This document shows, piece by piece, positions 7,159 to 10,246 of a DNA stretch of 10,246 nucleotides. A program made the translations under genes and the position numbers. The DNA comes from an uncultured beta proteobacterium (GTDB taxonomy: Bacteria; Pseudomonadota; Gammaproteobacteria; Burkholderiales; SG8-39). Numbering within the stretch: position 1 is the stretch's first letter; each line of letters starts with the position of its first letter. The stretch is from assembly GCA_903868285.1 (NCBI GenBank), contig CAIPUP010000091.1:1-10246 (forward strand), in the 5' to 3' direction. The notes under the pieces were generated by a model. That model was not told the DNA's origin, did not search any database, and worked only from the letters and a program-made list of their open reading frames with translations.

Positions 7159-8079
7159 TTCGCCTGGCCGGCCAACTATGTGCCAGGCCAGACCTATCGA
7201 CGCACTGATCGACGCACTGATCGCCGCACTGATCGACACACTGAGCACTGCACCGATGGCGGTACCGAGCCAGCCGCCGATGCGCTGTGGTTTGTGTTTC
7301 GCGGCAGTGAGCTATTGCTGCAAGAGCAAGCCGGGACGCTGGCACTACCGCGTCACCACAGCTTGGAAGGCGATTTAAAAAATCAATTAAATCAAGGACT
7401 TACACTTTATCTGGGCGAGCTGGACGGAACAGATTGTCATGCCGGAGTCATCCCCGCCGAAAATACTGACGAGGGCTGGCGCTGGATCGGACTGCGCCAG
7501 GTGTTCGGGCTATTGCCCGAGGCCCAGTTCGCCCTGGCCGGACGCGCCCTGCAGCTGCTGGAGTGGGACCGCAGCCATCGCTATTGCGGCGCCTGCGGCA
7601 CAGCCACCGTGCATCGTGACAGCGAACGCAGTCGCGAATGTCCGGCCTGTGCACTGGTGGCCTATCCACGCTTGTCACCCGCGGTGATGTGTCTGGTAGG
7701 TCGTGGCGATCAGTTGCTGCTGGCACGCTCGCCGCGCTTTCCGGCCGGCATGTACAGCGCATTGGCCGGCTTTGTCGAGCCGGGCGAGACACTCGAACAA
7801 TGCGTACAGCGCGAGGTGCTGGAAGAGGTCGGCATCCATGTTGGCAAGCTGCGCTACTTCGCCAGCCAGTCCTGGCCGTTCCCGCATTCGCTGATGATTG
7901 CCTTCTTTGGCGAGTATGAATCGGGCGAAATCACGGTCGATGGCATCGAAATCGAAGCTGCGGCATGGTTTTCCCCTAGCCAGCTACCCCCGCTTCCTGC
8001 TAACATATCGATCGCCCGCAAGTTGATCGAGGCTGCATTGATGTCGCAAACGACCAAGCAGCAACCGACTCAGTCCTAG
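7123..8079 (+). CDS. nudC: NADH pyrophosphatase / NAD-RNA decapping Nudix hydrolase NudC, with N-terminal repeat extension
   Basis: Hydrolyses NAD(H) to NMN(H) and AMP; family members also remove NAD caps from RNA 5' ends. From the first ATG the product has 318 residues against about 260 in E. coli. A zinc ribbon has CxxC pairs at Cys155/Cys158 and Cys173/Cys176. The Nudix box is complete at 216-238 (Gly216, Glu222, Arg230-Glu231, Glu234-Glu235, Gly237). The NudC-specific motif follows as SQSWPFPHSLM (248-258), with Ser where most have Pro. The first 50 residues are repeats: two Met-x-Ser-Gln-Pro units and then six four-residue units dominated by Arg-Arg-Thr-Asp. Conserved sequence begins near residue 54 (ALWFVFRGSELLL). 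In-frame starts are ATG 7123, 7138, 7153 and GTG 7180; none has a clear ribosome site, so the start is uncertain. It begins 24 nt after the dehydrogenase gene. An AT-rich patch at 7371-7412 departs from the surrounding codon use. Confidence 0.93.
   Translation: MASQPMPSQPMPFAWPANYVPGQTYRRTDRRTDRRTDRHTEHCTDGGTEPAADALWFVFRGSELLLQEQAGTLALPRHHSLEGDLKNQLNQGLTLYLGELDGTDCHAGVIPAENTDEGWRWIGLRQVFGLLPEAQFALAGRALQLLEWDRSHRYCGACGTATVHRDSERSRECPACALVAYPRLSPAVMCLVGRGDQLLLARSPRFPAGMYSALAGFVEPGETLEQCVQREVLEEVGIHVGKLRYFASQSWPFPHSLMIAFFGEYESGEITVDGIEIEAAAWFSPSQLPPLPANISIARKLIEAALMSQTTKQQPTQS
7198..7269 (+). repeat. 12-bp tandem repeat inside nudC 5' end
   Basis: Units CGACGCACTGAT at 7198-7209 and 7210-7221 are identical; the third (7222-7233) differs by one base; three more divergent units follow to 7269. 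The encoded four-residue period keeps Thr-Asp or Thr-Glu at the last two positions of every unit (RRTD three times, then RHTE, HCTD, GGTE). The decay from left to right suggests the left copies are the newest. Confidence 0.85.
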
Positions 8080-8242
8080 CAGCGCATCGGCTCGACGACT
8101 CCTCAGAAAGCTTAGGAAGCTTAGGAAGGTTCGCCAGCCATGTCCCGGGCGGCAATGGGGGAAATGCAGGCAGCAGGCACCGGTCGGTGCAGCGCCTTCG
8201 AGGCATTTCCGGTCTCTTACATTCTGTGGGGATTTATGCAAA
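8080..8242 (+). other. 163-bp spacer between nudC and speDE
   Basis: No intrinsic terminator with a T-tract was seen. The spacer holds a 9-bp direct repeat (AAGCTTAGG at 8108-8116 and 8117-8125), a short hairpin GCACC-GGTC-GGTGC (8177-8190), and a small open frame from 8140. A weak -10-like TACATT is at 8218-8223, without a convincing -35. The speDE promoter is therefore not located with confidence. Confidence 0.5.
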
Positions 8243-8307
8243 TTGGACGGCATTCATGTGGTTGCCAATTTGTACCGTTGCCAAGGGGAGGCACGGTACC
8301 AAACTGA
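8140..8307 (+). CDS. Possible 55-codon upstream ORF overlapping the speDE start
   Basis: An ATG at 8140 has AGGAAGG 10 nt upstream (8123-8129) and opens a frame of 55 codons ending with TGA at 8305-8307. It runs past the speDE TTG start in a different frame (65-nt overlap). It also contains the out-of-frame ATG 8236, which begins Met-Gln-Ile-Gly-Arg-His. No family is recognised and the peptide (MSRAAMGEMQ at its start) has no clear domain. It may be a leader that tunes speDE translation, or simply chance; the length and position alone are not proof. Confidence 0.2.
   Translation: MSRAAMGEMQAAGTGRCSAFEAFPVSYILWGFMQIGRHSCGCQFVPLPRGGTVPN
8228..8245 (+). promoter_or_regulatory. speDE start region: TTG codon with distant GGGGA
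   Basis: GGGGA (8228-8232) is 10 nt before the TTG at 8243, an acceptable if long spacing. The only nearby ATG (8236) is 3 nt from GGGGA and one base out of the speDE frame. The TTG start is supported by the protein: counting from it, the cleavage-site Ser, the His and the Cys fall at 63, 68 and 83, the same numbers as in Thermotoga maritima AdoMetDC. Confidence 0.6.
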
Positions 8308-9502
8308 TGCGGCGCCGCTGCGTCAGTTCTGCATTGACGCGGTCAATCGTTCCGGACTGACAGTCGTCGGAGAACTGTTTCATCAGTTCGATGGCGGAGG
8401 TGTCACCGGCTGCGTGGTTCTGGCCGAATCCCATCTCGCGATCCACACCTGGCCGGAACTGGGCAGCGTGACGCTGGATGTGTACGTCTGCAATTACACC
8501 CAGGACAACAGCGACAAGGCACGCCAGCTGGTGGACGAACTGATGCAATTGTTCGCTCCCGAGGACTTCGTGCGCCACGAAGTGCCGCGCGACCGCCAGT
8601 TCATGTACGAACACATGAATCCGGATTACGGCTTTTTCCTCGGCTCGTCAAAACTCATCGAGCGCTCAAAAACCGCCTTCCAGACACTGGAAATCCATGA
8701 CACGCCGCAATTCGGCAAACTGTTCCGTCTGGATGACTGCTTCATGACCTCGGAGCGCGAAGAGTTCGTTTATCACGAGACCATGATCCATCCGGCACTG
8801 ACTTCGCTGGCCGCACCCAAGAAGGTGCTGATCATCGGCGGCGGCGATGGCGGTGCGGCCGAAGAAGCACTCAAACACCCCTCGGTTGAACAAGTCACCC
8901 TGGTCGAGCTGGACGGTCGGGTAGTGGAGATCGCGCGCCAGCATTTCGGTGCCATCCATCATGGCGTGTTCGAGAGTCCGCGCCTGCGGCTGCTGATCGA
9001 GGACGGCCTGAAATTCATCGCCAACACCTGCGAGAAGTTCGACCACATCGTGCTCGATCTGCCCGATCCGGTAGGACCGGCCGAGCAACTGTATGAGGAG
9101 CAGTTCTTCCGCGACTGCAAACGCGCCTTGCGCGAGGGTGGCGTGCTGAGCCTGCACATGGGCTCGCCCTGGGCCCGTCCGGAGCGGGTACGCACGCTGT
9201 ATGCGCGCCTGGCCAAACTGTTTACCTTTGCCCGCCCCTACACCATGTTCATACCGTTGTATGGCTCGCTGTGGTCGATGTGTTCCTGCTCCGATGGCAC
9301 CGACGTCACCGCGCTGTCCGCGGCCGAGATCGACAAACGCATTACCGCACGCGGCTTGACCGATCTGCAGTACTACAACGGTGCGGCACATCATGGCCTG
9401 TTCGCGCTGCCGAACTTCGTTCGCGCCATGACTGTTGATGCACAGCCGCGGCCGCGCCTGGTGACGACAGATCCGCTACCGCGTACCGGATCGCTGGACT
9501 GA
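8243..9502 (+). CDS. speDE: Fused S-adenosylmethionine decarboxylase / spermidine synthase
   Basis: A 419-residue two-domain enzyme. Residues 1 to about 118 are a prokaryotic AdoMetDC proenzyme. MDGIHVVANLY opens it, and LAESHLAIHTWPELG (60-74) holds the Glu62-Ser63 self-cleavage site that makes the pyruvoyl group. His68 and Cys83 are the other catalytic residues; Thr55 stands where T. maritima has Ser55. From about 125 it is an aminopropyltransferase. It shows the AdoMet-type loop IIGGGDGG (197-204), VELDGRVVEIAR (221-232), EDG (253-255) and the catalytic LDLPDPVGP (271-279, Asp272 and Asp275). YHE at 177-179 matches the diamine-binding region. The fusion would make decarboxylated AdoMet and pass its aminopropyl group to putrescine, giving spermidine. 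Such fusions are known, for example from Delftia acidovorans. The start is TTG. An unusual Cys pair lies in MCSCSDG (346-352). The stop overlaps the convergent dadA-like gene by 27 bp. The amine acceptor is inferred, not shown. Confidence 0.94.
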   Translation: MDGIHVVANLYRCQGEARYQTDAAPLRQFCIDAVNRSGLTVVGELFHQFDGGGVTGCVVLAESHLAIHTWPELGSVTLDVYVCNYTQDNSDKARQLVDELMQLFAPEDFVRHEVPRDRQFMYEHMNPDYGFFLGSSKLIERSKTAFQTLEIHDTPQFGKLFRLDDCFMTSEREEFVYHETMIHPALTSLAAPKKVLIIGGGDGGAAEEALKHPSVEQVTLVELDGRVVEIARQHFGAIHHGVFESPRLRLLIEDGLKFIANTCEKFDHIVLDLPDPVGPAEQLYEEQFFRDCKRALREGGVLSLHMGSPWARPERVRTLYARLAKLFTFARPYTMFIPLYGSLWSMCSCSDGTDVTALSAAEIDKRITARGLTDLQYYNGAAHHGLFALPNFVRAMTVDAQPRPRLVTTDPLPRTGSLD

Positions 9503-10246
9503 GTGCGGTAACAAGCCGGTAGCGTCTATCGCTGGCGGCCGGCCGGAAATCAGATCGGCCAGTAGCGCGGCCGAGCCGCAGGCCATGGTCCAGCCCAGGG
9601 TGCCGTGGCCAGTGTTCAGAAAAAGATTACCCAGCCGCGTTGGCCCGATACAGGGCAGACCGGCGGGTGTCATCGGTCGCAGCCCGGTCCAGGGCTGCAG
9701 CGCCTCCAGCCCGCCCTCCGGAAACACCATCTGTGGAAATAAGGCACGCGTGCGCTGCAACAGCGCCTCACAGCGCACGGCATTGATGCGCGTGTCATAG
9801 CCATTCAACTCCGCCGTACCGGCCACCCGCAAACGCTGGCCCAGCCGGGTGAACACCAGCTTGTGCGCCTCATCACTGATCGAACCCAGCGGCGCATGGT
9901 CCGCTGGTGAGGCCGGATCGAGCTTAATGGTGAGGGAGTAACCCTTGACCGGATACACCGGCAACGGCAAGCCCAGCGCTGCCAGCATGCGCGTGCTGTA
10001 GCTGCCCAGCGCCAGCACATAAGCATCCGCCTGCAGTGCCTGCAATGGTGCCTGCTGCGCAGGCGACTCCTCTGCCAGGCTGCGCACCATCACCCGCGCT
10101 ACCCGACCGCGCTCGACTTCGATACGCTCGACACTGGTCTGCAGGCGCAGCCGCACACCATCGGCAACCGCGCGCGCCGCCAAGGCAGTGGTGAACTTGC
10201 AGGCGTCCCCGCCTTCGTCCGAGGGCGCATGAATACCACCCAGCCA
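9476..10246 (-). CDS. dadA: D-amino acid dehydrogenase, C-terminal part (5' end outside window)
   Basis: FAD-dependent enzyme that deaminates D-amino acids (classically D-alanine) to 2-oxo acids, feeding electrons to the respiratory chain at the membrane. 256 codons are visible and the frame is open to the window edge. The edge reads Trp-Leu then GGIHAPSDEGGDACKF, matching the family's 'GGL..P.DETGDC..F' segment. About 170 N-terminal residues, including the FAD dinucleotide-binding motif, must therefore lie beyond 10246. Further motifs: YVLALGSYSTRML, PVYPVKGYSLT, GLRPMTPAGLPCIGP and the C-terminal NTGHGTLGWTMACGS, which is diagnostic of DadA-type proteins. The TAG at 9476-9478 lies inside the convergent speDE gene. 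The substrate range cannot be read from the sequence, and other D-amino acid oxidoreductases in this family are possible. Confidence 0.9.
   Translation of the reverse strand, partial: WLGGIHAPSDEGGDACKFTTALAARAVADGVRLRLQTSVERIEVERGRVARVMVRSLAEESPAQQAPLQALQADAYVLALGSYSTRMLAALGLPLPVYPVKGYSLTIKLDPASPADHAPLGSISDEAHKLVFTRLGQRLRVAGTAELNGYDTRINAVRCEALLQRTRALFPQMVFPEGGLEALQPWTGLRPMTPAGLPCIGPTRLGNLFLNTGHGTLGWTMACGSAALLADLISGRPPAIDATGLLPHSVQRSGTR

Noticed and set aside
7198..7269. CRISPR-like array
   Set aside because: 12-bp units without spacers, in frame with nudC; a coding minisatellite, not a CRISPR.
8177..8190. Hairpin GCACC-GGTC-GGTGC as a terminator after nudC
   Set aside because: Only 5 bp of stem and no T-tract; may be structural but not an intrinsic terminator.

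Overview
The window is an ordinary chromosomal region of a GC-rich proteobacterium, most likely a betaproteobacterium. Three things point there. The sugar-phosphate gene order is tkt-gap-pgk-pyk. The phosphoglycerate kinase carries 'LLENCR' where most bacteria have 'LLENVR', a variant I associate with Burkholderia-like proteins. The spermidine gene is a fused AdoMetDC/aminopropyltransferase of a kind known from betaproteobacteria. A Rhodocyclales-like origin would fit, but the sequence alone does not prove a genus. I see no tRNA, rRNA, CRISPR array, insertion sequence or phage gene.

Left block (34-5988, all minus strand, read right to left): transketolase (tkt), glyceraldehyde-3-phosphate dehydrogenase (gap), phosphoglycerate kinase (pgk) and pyruvate kinase (pyk). 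tkt and gap share an ATGA stop/start overlap. A strong intrinsic terminator lies between gap and pgk, so the block probably works as tkt-gap and pgk-pyk sub-units. A good sigma70-type promoter (TTGGCA, 18 bp, GATAAT) stands upstream of tkt. These genes link the non-oxidative pentose phosphate or Calvin-type carbon shuffle to lower glycolysis/gluconeogenesis.

Right block (6214-9502, plus strand): a beta-hydroxyacid dehydrogenase of the HIBADH/tartronate-semialdehyde reductase type, the NADH pyrophosphatase NudC, and a fused S-adenosylmethionine decarboxylase/spermidine synthase (speD-speE). It is divergent from tkt across a 225-bp spacer. At the right edge a partial minus-strand D-amino-acid dehydrogenase (dadA-like) runs out of the window; its 3' end overlaps the end of speDE by 27 bp.

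The core enzymes are orthodox. The unusual material is at the 5' ends of genes. tkt has an N-terminal extension built from 12-bp units, each carrying an in-frame ATG. nudC begins with a 15-bp repeat that also carries an ATG per unit, followed by a second 12-bp repeat encoding a four-residue period. speDE appears to use a TTG start, with an out-of-frame ATG seven bases upstream that belongs to a 55-codon overlapping small frame. I found no convincing undescribed multi-gene system. The repeat-built gene starts and the speDE start region are the points most worth checking.
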